The notes under the pieces are model-generated. The model saw nothing but the letters and a program-made list of their open reading frames with translations, searched no databases and was not told the origin of the DNA. Positions 38,340-53,069 of a DNA stretch of 64,000 bases are shown piece by piece. Location: positions 50,866,732-50,930,731 of the forward strand of contig NC_090175.1 of assembly GCF_024679245.1 (NCBI RefSeq), read 5' to 3'. The position numbers and the translations under genes were made by a program. Source of the DNA: Pseudorasbora parva (Eukaryota; Chordata; Actinopteri; Cypriniformes; Gobionidae). How positions within the stretch are numbered: the first letter of the stretch is position 1; each line of letters opens with the position of its first letter.

Positions 38340-39860
38340 CTCAGAATCAGAATCAGAATCTGACTTAATCCACTTAACATCTGGTACCATTTTTGGGGAT
38401 TTCCGAGTTCAAAATAAGTTCAAAATGTTGGTGTCATTTTACAGGAAACCCTTTGAAGGTAGGTGCTTTTTGATTATTATTATTTTTTAATTCAGTTTTA
38501 AAAGTGTGTAACTCAGGCCCTGTGTGCTCTAGGAACCTGCAGACAGTTTGGGCTGTTTCCACTAAATTACAGAAAATAGTGAAAAAAAGATGTTTGTCTG
38601 TGTCATGTTGTATGCAATATTTACTCAAATGGATCTTAAGGGAGGATCCCTCCCCCGACCACACCCTACCCTTAAGCCTAGTTCCGACTGCACAATTTTC
38701 AAATTTGTCGGGTCACTGCTCTTTTCACACTGCATGACTATCTGGGATATCATTCAGTCTCTGCTGTGTTCACACTGCACGATGGTTTGACGACAGAGGA
38801 GTTCACACTGCATGACTGAACAAGAGGAAGAATCGCCGACAACTCTCTCTCTCTCCGGTGTGCAAACTACGTTTCCCCACTTCATGTGCGATGTGACAAG
38901 TAAACAACGCGAGATCACACGTGCGTCAGACCGGAGTTCTCGCGCGAGACTTGGAATTGTTATTAAAAATGATAAACTGCACAAAGTTTGCTTCAAATTG
39001 TGTGTGCGCTGATTTGTGGAGAAAAAGAAAAGATTATGGTGGAAGAAATTGTTGGAGAGACAGAGGGAGCCAGGATTGTGTTCTGCAAAGAGAGTTTGAG
39101 GTAAATAAATAATGTGTAATGTGCTGCTGCTGGGGCTGGATGTGCAAATGTTTGGCCTTTGTTTCTGTTTGATAGGATTGTAAATATATCTATTAAAATA
39201 CTGATATTCTGGTCTATAATTCCTCCCTGGACCTCCCGCTGCCCCGTATCTCTCTCTTTCATTGGCTGTCAGTCATCGCCGATGTAATTTCCAGTCAGAA
39301 CGCAGTTCACACAGCAGGAGTTTCAATCGCCGACAGGTCCAGATATTTAGCATGCCAAGTATCTCACCGGCGTCGGCGACTCGTCGGCAATTCTCTCTGA
39401 TCGCGTCTTTGATCATTCACACTGCGTGATTGTCACTCGCGTGCACGAGCAACGATTTGCCTTTGATATCGGGCATTTGTCAGCGATTTCGCAAAACCTG
39501 TTGGCGACTCAAAATCCGGGCAAAAATCGGGCAGTGTGTACTAGGCTTTGCCCTGCTACACCCCCCACCATATACAGTGGTATACATGCAATATCCCAGT
39601 GTCATTAAATTAATTTAGTATGCTGGAAAAAGCCTAAACTGTCTGCAGGGTGCTAGAGCTCAGACAACATATACTTACATGTTTATCACATTTAAGCAGT
39701 GTTTTATGTAACTTCAAAGAGTTTCCTGTAAAATGACACCAACATTTTGACCTTCACCATAGTAATTTTTGCCAAAGTAATGCATATCTCCAGAGAGTAG
39801 AGACTCTAAGCTTTTAATGGTACCACATGTGGGGTCCTTCACAGACATTTAAAATTGAAA

Positions 39861-39862
<2 letters not shown>
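38340..39862. mobile_element. Foldback element with long discontinuous arms
   Basis: Arms pair at 38421-38458 / 39712-39749 (CAAAATGTTGGTGTCATTTT; 37 of 38 identical) and at about 38526-38571 / 39613-39660 (CTGCAGACAGTTT; CTCTAG/CTAGAG). Outer text (GGTACCATTTTTGGGG / AATGGTACCACATGTGGGG) suggests the arms extend to about 38340 and 39862. A second inverted-repeat element lies in the spacer. No open frame belongs to it. Confidence 0.65.
38672..39548. mobile_element. Inner inverted-repeat element, possibly Harbinger-like
   Basis: The left end AAGCCTAGTTCCGACTGCAC and right end (reverse complement) AAAGCCTAGTACACACTGCC pair. The interior is CG-rich, with recurring CACACTGC(A/G)(T/C)GA and TCGCCGAC words on both sides (38690-38840 and 39280-39450). 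It carries a short frame with MVEEIVGETEGARIVFC near 39035, not recognised. The class is a guess from terminus style. Confidence 0.5.

Positions 39863-39921
<59 letters not shown>
39862..39921. repeat. (TA)n microsatellite, about 60 bp
   Basis: Pure TA run at the right border of the foldback element. Confidence 0.97.
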
Positions 39922-39922
<1 letters not shown>

Positions 39923-40049
39923 CCAAGTACACATGTACAAGGAATTTGTTGTTGTATGCAGGTGCTTTAAGAAATGAGACTAGGACATATTTAAGTTTAA
40001 GACAAACAAACAAAAAAACAAACAAACAATAAATAAATAAATAAAAAGG

Positions 40050-40921
40050 CCTATAATATATACACACCCAGTGTGAGTCTTCCACCCGAAGGGAGAACCT
40101 CAGAAAGTTTATGTTCAGGGTGAGAGTGATCGGCCACAATATTAACTGCCATCATCCTGGAAGTCTACAGTTCCTGAAGAGACAGCAAATTACATCCAGT
40201 CACTTTCTCCGCCGAGTGAATAACACACTGCAGTCTGTTAGTTTTTTTCTTGGCAGTGGCTGCAGCATACCAGATGGTGAGAGAGCAGGTTACTATTGAA
40301 TCAATGATGGTGGTATAGAAGTGCACCATCATTGCCCTCAGTAGGTTAAACTTCCTCAACTGCCACAGGAATCACATCTGTTGATGAGCTTCTTTAATCA
40401 GGGAATTGATGTTTAAGTCCCACTTGAAAACTTGTGTAATGGTGGTTCCCAGAAAACAGAAAAAGTCTGCAGTCCTAACAGGGAAGTCATCATGCACTGT
40501 GATGGTGGTGTATGGGGCTGGATTCTTCCTAAAATTCCCCACAATTTTCATTGTTTTCACCATATTGAGCTCTAGGCTTTTCTGATTGCTGTTCTGACTG
40601 ATACCAGATGGTCAAACTCCCACCTGTAGGCAACCTCGTCCGTCCCAGAGATGAGCCTGATGAGGGTAGTATCATCTGCAAACTTTAATCGTTTGACAGA
40701 CTAGTGACTGGAGGTGCAGCTGTTTGTATACAGGGGGAAAAAGTCGAGGAAAAAGTACACAGCCTTGAAGAAAGCCAAAACTGATGGTCTGGTTGTCAGA
40801 AATCTGTTTTCTCACTCTCACTTGCTGCCTTCTGTCAGTCAGAGAATCTGTTATCCATTTGCAGATGGAGTCAGGCACACTCAGCTTGGAGAGTTTTTCT
40901 GTAGCAGAACAGGGGCGATGT
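40050..40921 (-). pseudogene. L2/CR1-type LINE reverse-transcriptase relic
   Basis: The minus strand reads, in order, ICKWITDSLTDRRQQVRV (40800-40870), LQGCVLFPRLF (block 4, near 40750), LKFADDTTLIRLISGTDEVA (the catalytic FADD box, 40671-40690), then FCFLGTTIT, DLNINSLIKEAHQQM (40372-40470) and LLRAMMVHFYTTIIDSIVTC (40290-40345). It closes with ADHSHPEHKLSEVLPSGGR (40070-40130). Order and wording fit the C-terminal half of a Jockey/CR1/L2 superfamily ORF2. At least three frame changes and a stop after IRKA show decay. The endonuclease half is missing. Its upstream border coincides with another repeat end at 40922. Confidence 0.8.
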
Positions 40922-41212
40922 TAACCCTTGTATGGTGTTCGGGTCTGCTGGACCCATTTTAATTTTTTATCAAAAGAAAAATTATATGATTAATTATTTT
41001 TTCAAACTGAGACTCATTGGCCTTGGATTATTTTCTGTGAGGAATATTTATTAGGACACATTTTCAATGACCACACACTGTACACCCTCCCCTTCACATT
41101 TATATTACACACAGGATGTCCGGGTCCACTGGACCCGGGGCTAATAAAAGTGTGGGAATTGTAGGTCCTGTGTACCTTAACTCTGTCCTCCTCCTGTCAG
41201 GGCCTGCTGTTA
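40922..41212. mobile_element. Terminus of a dispersed DNA element (TTAACCCTTGTATGGTG)
   Basis: TTAACCCTTGTATGGTGTTC followed by GGGTCTGCTGGACCC, with an internal echo GGGTCCACTGGACCCGG at 41122. The TTAACCCTTG(T/C) opening recurs in fish repeats. No right end is found; it runs into (GT)n. Confidence 0.4.
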
Positions 41213-43097
<1,885 letters not shown>

Positions 43098-44076
43098 TGA
43101 CTGTGTGAAATGGGTCAAGGTGTCCAAGTACATCCGTAAAATTTCCTCACTACTAAATATTCCATGGTCAACTGTTAGTTGTATTATAACAAGTGAAAGC
43201 AATTGGGAACAACAGCAATTCAGCCATGAAGTGGTAGGCCGTGTAAAATCACAGAGCTGGGTCAGCGCATGCCGGGGTGCACAGTGCGCAGAAGTCGCCA
43301 ACTTTCTGCAGAGTCAAATTCTACAGACCTCTTTGTGTGACCTTTAGATTTGCTCAAGAACAGTGTGTAGAGAGCTTCATGGAATGGGTTTCCATGGCTG
43401 AGCAGCTGCATCCAAGCCTTACATCAACAAGTGAAAAAGCAAAACCGTTGGATGCAATGGTGTAAAGTATGCCAATCCAGATCAGTGTAAATATCTTCTC
43501 TGTAGTGACAAATCACACTTCTCTGTCTGGCATTCCAGGAAAACAGTACTTTGTTGACTTCATTGTGCCAAGTGTAAAGTTTGGGGGAGGGGGGATTGTC
43601 GTGTGCGGCTGTTTTTCAGGGGTTGGGCCCTTCCAGTAAAAGGAACTCTTAATGCTTCAGCATACTAAGACATTTTGGACAATATCATGCTTCTAACTTT
43701 CTAGGAACAGTTTGGGGATGGCCCCATCCTGTTCCAACATGGCTGCGCACCTGTGCAAAGCAAGATCCATAAAGACATGGATGAGGGAGCTTGGTGTGGA
43801 GGAACTTGACTGGCCTGCACAGAGTCCTGGCCTCAACCTGACAAAACACCTTTAGGATGAATAAGGGTGGAGACTGCGAGCCAAGACTTCTCGTCAAACA
43901 TCAGATTTTCAAAAATTCCCATAAACACACTCATAAACCTTGTGGAAAGCCTTCCCAGAATAGTAGAAGCTGTTATAGCCGCAAAGGGTGGGCCGACTCC
44001 ATTTTAAACACTACGGATTAAGAATGTGATGTCATTAAAGTTCAGGTGCGTCCCAAAACTATTGGCAATATAGTGT
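43098..44076 (+). pseudogene. Tc1-like transposon relic, 5'-truncated
   Basis: The plus strand carries VSKYIRKISSLLNIPWSTVS (first helix-turn-helix), then text for the Q-R-GRP linker. Later come GTVWGWPHPVPTW-frame text (the DDE second block in a shifted frame), LDWPAQSPGLNL (third block, normally DWPAQSPDLNPIEHLWDEL) and the closing INTLINLVESLPRIVEAVIA, AKGGPTPF. It ends with TTGGCAATATAGTGTA, the Tc1 terminal repeat, at 44061-44076. The left terminal repeat is missing, and an internal deletion near 43480 plus shifts and stops disable it. The same terminal type ends the relic at 10.7 kb. Confidence 0.85.
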
Positions 44077-45904
44077 ATATAGGCATGTGTTTGGGTTGGA
44101 CAATTCACTTTAACTTTAATTTGAATTAATAATTTAACTTTAACAAAGTTGATTGCTGAATGCAACTGAATGCAACTCATCAAATGAAAGATTTATCCAG
44201 CATGATAACTTTCTCTCTTTATTCTCTGTGGGTTTTCATTTTTGTCTTTGCTCACTGATGTATATAATTAACATTAACATGCTGGCTGGACATCAATTTT
44301 CTTACTGCTTAACTATCTTGAGAATAGACAAAATTACACACAAAATAACTGTAACTACGTTTGGAACAATACACTATCACAGCCAGACAGCAGCCTTTGC
44401 AAAGTTTGGGAATATTGCTCAATGCAATGAAATCATAATACTCTAAATATAATAAAGTTTGACCTTTTAGATTTTTTTTAGCTTTATATAAAGACTCTTC
44501 TGGTTTGAAAGACAGTCAGTCATAACAGCTCTTAAGCAGAGAGATTTTTGGATTTATTACCGTAAAGGTATTTTCTTGTAATCATACTTCAATAAACTTT
44601 ATTAAAAATAAATAAATTATATATAGTATACTATTTTCTCATCAGAATGGAACAAGTTTGGTGCAAGACTATCTGGGGCCATTTTCAGGGTTAAAAGAAT
44701 GAGAGTGTTGTTGTTTTTTTGGAAAAAGAAGGAACTGCATTAAGTGTAAATTAAAGACACTCTTTCTACTGCTGCATTGATTTTAAGTCAAATAGTTCAG
44801 AAAGGAGACATATAGGCAACATTTAATTGCTGAGGTATGTCTGTGAAGTGTGCAGGTAAAGGAAGAAACCCATTTCTCAGGTTACAGTGAGTGCAAGGAT
44901 GAGAAAATAGTAGTTATCGTCTCCAAACTACAAAAACACAAATTTGTGCAAAATGTGACACCATGCGCATGCATATTACGTCTTCAGCCTATTAGGTGCA
45001 TAGTGTTTCTTTACAAAGTGACAGCGCCAGCTACTGGCCTGGCCTGAGGGAAGAATACAGCGTTTTTAGTCGTTTATGTAATGTTGTTGTCTGTACATGA
45101 AAAACGAAGGAAAAACGTTTCAGTTTTTAGTATTTTTTTTTGTCGTGTAAATGTACCCTTACTAAGAGTTTTTTAAAGAGAGTTTAATATTGAAATGTGG
45201 ACTTTCATCTCAAATTGTCAAAGGTGTGTGTACGCAGATACAGTGCCAAATGTGATATAATCTCAAATAAGGGAAAGGTAGACGGGCATCAGCACAGCAC
45301 ACTTAACATAGACAACACCGGAAACTGTAACTGTAAAGCTGTTAAGGATGGTGACTGATGAGTGCACAGCTGAACGTGATTAGTGTCCGTGACAACTGTG
45401 TGCAGTAGGCAGGTAAGTCAGAACTAACGTGAATGTGGCTCAAATGGGCTTTCATTTTAAATGAACCCTTGGCACAAAATGATTATATATATATACAGTA
45501 GCATGCTAAGAAAGAAAAAAACAGTGGGTCTCTGTTACTCCTAACCCACAAATCAGTAGGTGTGTTATTATTAAAACAAATGATTAATTCATGGACACAT
45601 TAACGAACAGTTTAACTCAATTATTGGCAGCCCACAGAGTGTGCAATCACACAGGAATACATAATTAGATTGGAGGTTACGATGACCCTTCCCATGGAGA
45701 AGATTCATTTGAACTAGTTTTAAATGGGGATTTTGTTACATGTCTAATTTAAATGAAATGACTACATTTGGGTGAATAATAAATGCATCAATTTTGGATA
45801 GATGTGAATTAGGAGAGACAAAAATAGAAGGTAGAGAGCCAGAATGCCACTCTTCCCGTCACATATTGAACACGTTTCTGGATTTTTTATTTGAGGTTTT
45901 TATG

Positions 45905-45910
<6 letters not shown>
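44077..45910. other. Unassigned AT-rich DNA
   Basis: No gene, RNA or clear repeat boundary. Short chance frames only. Confidence 0.5.

Positions 45911-45969
<59 letters not shown>
45911..45969. repeat. (TA)n microsatellite, about 59 bp
   Basis: Pure TA run preceded by TATGTATATG. Confidence 0.97.
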
Positions 45970-45972
<3 letters not shown>

Positions 45973-46234
45973 GTATAAGTACCAAAACCCATCTCATTAT
46001 ACAGCTCCTCTCTCAGGAGCTCTGCTAAGAACAGGGCTGCGTTCTGCGCCGACAAAACATTGAAAAACGCTTTTTAAAGGGAACCAGCGCTGCATTGAAC
46101 ACCCTGTTCTGATGACGCAGGAGTTGCAACTATGGCAGCTGAGAAGACCATTCTTTGTGTTCTTCTTCAAGAATTTTGGGAGCCTGATGAAATCGATATA
46201 AATGTGTGTTTAATTCTACAAAATCTAAGTCACT

Positions 46235-46470
46235 GCCCTTGCCGTCCAGAATGAAAGAGAACATCCCAGTCGAGTGAAGGGATTGCTGAAACAGAAATGG
46301 AAGCACGCATCTTACCAGATTCAGACTGAAAACACATCTATTTAGCCTCACATACTGCTGACTAACCCCCCACACCTACTTTTTAATACCATGTATTTTC
46401 TTATTTACTTAATTACCATTGTGTATGAAATGTGGTATATAAATAAACTTCCCTTGCAATAAGCCAAAAA
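46235..46470 (+). mobile_element. L2-like LINE 3' end
   Basis: AGACTGAAAACACATCTATT (RT-terminal K.HLF.L text) is followed by CTGACTAACCCCCCACACCT. The tail is ATGTGGTATATAAATAAACT followed by TCCCTTGC. The end TATATAAATAAACTTnCCTTGC is characteristic of fish L2-type LINE tails. Coding remnant is minimal. Confidence 0.55.
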
Positions 46471-47959
46471 TAGAAGACTACATCCTCATGTTGATATGCT
46501 ATACGTGTACTATAAAATTCTTATGACAATCATGTTTTCTAACATCTTCAATTGTTGCATAAACCGAGCTGCAGCAGACACATTTATAAACAACTTGGAC
46601 TCATTGTGTGAGCTGTCTCTTTAACACTGTGTGGTTTATATACATGTTGCTGCTGATTGGGCTGATATATTTGACACACCCACCAAACGAGAACAATTTA
46701 TAAGATTAAAATCATGTTTTATTCAAAACTTACTTCATATCACTTTATATTGTATGTTGAGTGTTTTATATAACCATCTGTGATCTCATGTGGCTTTGGG
46801 TCAAAAAATCTGACAGGAAATACACAATGATAAAAGCTATGTTGAATAGCAGTTGCATTATGAATATAATCTATTATGAAACCACCAAACATGGCATAAA
46901 GAACATATTTTTGACAAGTAACAGTACTTCTACTTGAGTATGATTTTTCAGTACTCTTTCCACCATTGTTTGCCATAGTGTTTGATTAGTTTCACCTGTG
47001 TCTTGTTTTGTGCCTCATCCATTCTTTACATTCTGAGTAGTTACTACATTTGAATTTAAGCGTACTTTGTACTTTCTATATAGTATGAATATGGATAGTT
47101 TGAATGAAATTTAGACGTATTACATCCACCATCCACCTTCCTACCTGCACCGCTTCACTGTCATTTTAAATCATCTCTCGTGACCTCATGAAGCAAAGTG
47201 TCCAGTACTTCCCTTCCGGTCGTTGTCTTAGTGTTTATGATCAGCTATTGTGTTGCATTTTCCCATTCGGATTATCTCCCCTTTCATCTTTATCTTAAAT
47301 AAAGAAGCTGCACTTATATCCTTGCCTCTCTCTTTATTCCTAACCTAACCATGCCACTCAGTCATAATTCACTTACTTTTATCTCATTGCATTTTTTTGC
47401 AAACAACAAGTTCATTTTTGGGTGAACGGCACATTAAAAATTTTAGCAAAAAAATAAGGGATCTATCGCTAACAGTAACCTGTGTGAATCTTTCAGTAGT
47501 TTTCATCTTAATTTTACGGTGTACATTTTTTTTTTTGAATCTGGCTCTCTTTGTTACACACACACAAACTCTTCTGACTTATTCAAAATAAAGGTCTCAG
47601 GTTTGTTGAAATGCACTTCAGGATTCAAGTGTGTGCTGCTCATATCATTTTTGGGCACAGGCCATTCTTCCAGGTTGACAGCTGTCTATAACGCTGATGT
47701 TCCGCCTGTAAATTATCTAAACCAGCATGGACAAGTCATTGTGTAATGGGTTGTTCAGTAGTGAGGGAATTCAGAAAGCCTGCCTTACAAAGATATACAG
47801 CTCAGATGGATAAAGCTGGGCATATGTTCAGAAAAAAAAAAAAAAAAAAAAAAAAAAAACTATGAAAAATGTTCTGATCAAATGGCCAAAGTATAGCAGC
47901 AGGGGCTATTCTGAAGCCTTCTACTTACTTTATTCATTAATTTGGGTTTAGTGCAAGCT
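46471..47959. other. Unassigned DNA with one TTAA-family terminus
   Basis: GTTCATTTTTGGGTGAACGG then CACATTAA at 47409-47436 is a right terminus of the TTAA family (compare 1238-1267). A29 tract at 47832-47859. No gene. Confidence 0.45.
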
Positions 47960-48165
47960 AAAAGAATAGTCCATACACACCCATGCTGTTAACCAAACAG
48001 CTTTGGTTTCCATTTACTTTAATGTGGAAGTGTTTGGTTTCCATAGTTTTTCGAAATATCTTCTTTTGTTTGAAAAAAAAAAAAAATGCCATACAGGTTT
48101 GGAATGATATGATGGTAAGTAAATAAGGACAGAATTTTCATTTTTATGTAGACTATTCATTTAAG
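47960..48165. mobile_element. Short TTAA-family foldback copy
   Basis: The right end (reverse complement) TTAAATGAATAGTCTACATA, then TTACTTACCATCATATCATT and CCAAACCTGTATGGCAT, is a diverged copy of the terminal region TTAAAGGGATAGTTCACCC...TTACTCACCCTCA.GTTGTTCCAAACCTGTATGA. The left end (AAAAGAATAGTCCATACACA) is the mirror terminus. About 200 bp long, with an internal A14 tract. Confidence 0.6.
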
Positions 48166-48539
48166 CTTATTTGATAACAGTAGGCATAATGTTACATAAT
48201 GGTGTAATTACCAACAAAATGACATTTAAATGGAAAGGCAAGTTTTTTTTTTTGCTCCTTTTATTCATATAACCTATATTGCTCCTTTAGTCATATAAAG
48301 CACTTACATTCTGCTCTTAAAATGTGTATTAAACTGTAAAGCTGCTATAATAATTATAAATATTGCTTTGTCATGAAAAGGTTAAGCCACATTCTTGTCC
48401 AATGTCCTGTTTAAAAAAAACGAAAACCAAAAAAAAAAGAAAATAAGGGACATTTAGAAATCATTTTTATTTGTTACAAAAGGGATTAAAATAACATATT
48501 CAGACAGCTGATGTTAGCCATTGAACTGAATAGTGTTTT

Positions 48540-48706
48540 TTTTTTTTTTTTTGTCTTTTCAACCACTACTTTCTGATTACCAACATTCTTCAAAATCTCT
48601 TCTTTTGTGTTAAACAGATGAAATAAACTCATAGAGGTTTGGAACAACTTGAGGGTGAGTAAACAATGACATAATTTCCCTTTTTTGTGCATGAACTATC
48701 CATTTA
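48540..48706. mobile_element. TTAA-family element, one arm
   Basis: Reverse complement of the right end: TTAAATGGATAGTTCATGCA, TTGTTTACTCACCCTCAAGT, TGTTCCAAACCTCTATGAGT, AACACAAAAGAAGAGATTTT. Same family as above; one arm only, next to a T18 tract. Confidence 0.65.
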
Positions 48707-48883
48707 ACTCAATCAAACTGGAAAGTCAGAGTTGGATTGGTAATGGAGAATATTTGGCACAGTTGAAAGCTTTGTTCCTTAAAGTCTTCCCTTTAACAGC
48801 ATGACTTTTGACTTGACGTTCCACCTATCGTTGTCGCAGGACTTTGAGGAAGAATAATTGAGTGTATTGCAGATGTCGCTCTG

Positions 48884-49294
48884 ATGGCAATCACAGAGCA
48901 TATGGCGAGGATCAGTGGTCACATGACAGTAACCAGCGGCAATGTCAGTCACCCAGAAGATGAAGCGATGGGGTCTCTTGTGTTCTGGAGCACCATAACA
49001 GCTTTGATTCTAGTGTCACCAGAAGGCTTAGAAGTTGATCAGAACTGTAAAAAAAGAAAAGAAAGGAAAAAAGCACCCCTTTGGGCAGTTCAAAAGGTAA
49101 CAATGTATAGGGAACAATTGTGGACAGCCCACTTTTTATTGATACATAGAGTAACACAATTCAAGCAGATACAAGGCCAAGTAGATATAACACAGTGGTT
49201 TATGAAAAGAAAGAAAAAAGAACAATACAAAAAATTGAGAATACAGTCACATTTCCAAAAGGGAGTACTGAACAGAAAAGCTCCAATCAGATGA
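48884..49294 (+). other. Unrecognised 136-codon open frame
   Basis: From ATG at 48884 (AATCACAGAGCATATGG context) to TGA at 49292. The first 60 residues have balanced composition (MAITEHMARISGHMTVTSGN...). The second half is Lys/Gln-rich and encoded by AAAAGAAAAGAAAGG-type DNA. No domain, signal peptide or family is recognised, and no flanking splice signals stand out. It could be chance or an unrecognised exon. Confidence 0.15.
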
Positions 49295-50500
<1,206 letters not shown>

Positions 50501-50630
50501 TTAAAGGTGTCATGAACTGGCTTTTGTATACTGTTGTCTGAGGTCTACTAATGATGTTTGTGTGGATTTTACATTCAAAATATTAATTTTGTATTACTTG
50601 GCCCGCCCGATCGGTGGATATAAGCGCAAA

Positions 50631-50739
<109 letters not shown>

Positions 50740-51019
50740 TGTTCGCGCGTGCGGACACTTTGAAGGGGACACTTTGCCTCCTTCAAATGTCAACTCAAGA
50801 GAGTGAACAGTGCAGATCAAGAAAGGAATATTATTTGACTATTTGAGATTAACCGGCCTGCCGAAAGTCTTATGCTTTTGGTAGCCCCGTCTGGAAAACA
50901 CACAGCCCCAGGACGTTGGGCTTCATGAGCCCTGGCCAATACATGTCTGACCCCGAATGTTAATGAACCAACAAATAAGGAATTATTCAGCCTAGGACAT
51001 ACTGTAAAAAAAAGTCAGT

Positions 51020-51709
51020 AAAAATAAGGAACAATGTACTGTAAAAATAAGAAGGAATTTTCCGTTTTTTTTTTTTTTTTTTACAGGTGTTTTACCTGTA
51101 TTTTGAATTACACATTGCATTAGTTTGTGTTTTAAGGGTTAACGGAAATTTCTGGAAAATTACTGCACTGTAAAAAATTATTTAGAAAAAAAGTTACCTG
51201 GTTGCCTTAAAATTTTGAGTTAATTGAAATTAAAATTTTGAGTTAATACAATGACAATTTTTTTGAGATTCGACAACCTTTATTAAAATATTATTAAAAT
51301 AATTTTTTTAAGCATATTGGGTAATTGTATGTGTTTTATTTCTGATGATGCAGTGAAACGTGCCAAATAGTGCTATTTTTATGATTTATCAAAAAATTTA
51401 TGTGGTTCAGATACAAAAATATTTTGAGTTTCTATTTATTAAACAAATTTCCTTCATTGTATCAACTCAAATTTTTAATTTCAATAAACTCAAAATTTTA
51501 AGGCAACCAGGTTACTTACTTTTTTAAGTTAAAGCAACAAAAAACAACCAAAAATGTTTACAGTGTGGAAAAAATAAGGAACAATGTACTGTAAAAATAA
51601 GAAGGAATTTTCCGTTTTGGATTTTTACAGGTGTTTTACCTGTATTTTGAATTACACATTGCATTAGTTTGTATTTTAAGGGTTAAAGGAAATTTCTGGA
51701 AAATTACTG
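51020..51709 (+). repeat. Direct duplication of about 140 bp flanking a MITE
   Basis: Copy A (51020-51165) and copy B (51570-51709) both run AATAAGGAACAATGTACTGT, AAGAAGGAATTTTCCGTTTT, ACAGGTGTTTTACCTGTATT, GCATTAGTTTGT and TCTGGAAAATTACTG. They differ mainly by a longer T tract in A. Copy B continues into GTACTTGCAGAAAATTACCA, CAGTACATTTTCCG and a closing TTTTTTACAGTGC that mirrors the opening ACTGTAAAAA near 51001. Confidence 0.85.
51166..51565. mobile_element. 400-bp MITE, CACTGTAAAAAATT type
   Basis: The left end CACTGTAAAAAATTATTTAG and right end (reverse complement) CACTGTAAACATTTTTGG pair. Subterminal GTTACCTGGTTGCCTTAAAA and its complement TTTTAAGGCAACCAGGTTAC are perfect mirrors, as are TTTGAGTTAATTGAAATTA-type segments. 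No target duplication is clear. A truncated relative sits at 53014. Confidence 0.75.
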
Positions 51710-52388
51710 GAAAATGTACTTGCAGAAAATTACCAGTACATTTTCCGTTTTTATTTTTTTACAGTGCAGTGTGCTAAAGCAATGTTCTGTTAGACACGTA
51801 CACATAATCAAAATGATCTATTACAATGCAATACTATTCCATATTAAAAAACACGTTTTATTCAAATAAGTGTGTTGCACCGGTCCTATCAGATCCAATA
51901 TAGAAGGCACAGCATTATGTTTTAATCTCAATATGTCAGCGTACGAGACTTAAAAACGATTCCCCAGTGAAATGAAGCAAACACACGTATATTGTCTTCC
52001 CCAGGTGAACTGGAACTTCATTAAAAATAAGTTCAACCGCACATTCCTAATGTTATGATCCAAAGGAGGCTTATGCAGAGTCTTGCTATCTTTTTCAGCA
52101 TGTATTGCTGCTTGCTAGCGTAATACGAACAGCTTGATGAGTCGGTGGGCGGGGCTACTGCATTAGACGTTCATATTATTCTGTAGAGGCGGAGTTTTGT
52201 CGCGTGATGACATCAGGATGAGGCACATTCTGAGATTGATCGTTTTCTGTGCCTGGTGTCTATAAAAGCTTTTCTTTTACTAACAAGGAAGTTTTCAGCT
52301 CTGAAAGGGGATATCCTTATATTACCATGACCTTTTATATATCAAAAGCTCAAAGGAAAGTTGATTTCTCAATTTATCACCCCTTTAA

Positions 52389-53013
52389 TATTGTATTATT
52401 TGTATTGTAAGTTATTTGCTATCAAACTAACAAACTCACACTGATAGAGGTAATAGTTTATTTAAAAATGACAATCAAGCGATCATGAGCAACAATTGCA
52501 GTTGAAAAAATGGCACCTTACCGTGTTCTATATCATGATGGCGAACTTCATGTTTATCTGGTTTGTTAGCTACCATTTGGTTTATTGAGAAGTGCATTAT
52601 TCAGATGGAATTCATCTATAAAAGTTCTTCCTCAAATTATTATGCCAGGTAAATGTATAATGCAGCACAGTGTTTATCCTTCTGTTGTTGAAGATTTCAA
52701 CACACATCCAAACTGCTTTATCAGGTATGGCATTCTGAAGCCCAGTACGTGGAAACAGCCTCCCTCTGGACTGTTAGTTGGTCGAGTAGGTCAGTCCACT
52801 ATGATCAGCAGTGTGGAAAAGAGGCTAATAAAAGAGCTAGCTCAAGGAGCCCCTGATCCCACACACCACGGACTTATTTTCACACTAATTACATTAAGCA
52901 TATCTTGGCAGTTCAACACTGTGGGAGGGAAACAGCTCTCATTCTGTCCACATCTTCATCAGCCTCTCACAGGTAAAGGTGCTGGTGTGGAACAAACTGC
53001 TCTGTTGACTGTG
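52389..53013 (+). other. Unassigned DNA with a 156-codon open frame
   Basis: The frame at 52585-53055 (MRSALFRWNSSIKVLPQIIM...) has balanced composition up to about residue 140, then runs into a poly-A stretch belonging to the next element. No family is recognised. GTAGGTCAG and CAGGTAAAG look like splice donors but no exon chain can be built. Left as unknown. Confidence 0.2.
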
Positions 53014-53069
53014 CACTGTAAAAAAAAAAAAAAAAAAAAAACCTGGTTGCCTTAATATTTTGAGTTTAT
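53014..53069. mobile_element. Truncated left end of the CACTGTAAAA MITE
   Basis: CACTGTAAAAAA (expanded to A22), then CCTGGTTGCCTTAATATTTT and GAGTTTATT, repeats the left end of the element at 51166. It is cut off at the TTAA element that follows. Confidence 0.7.
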
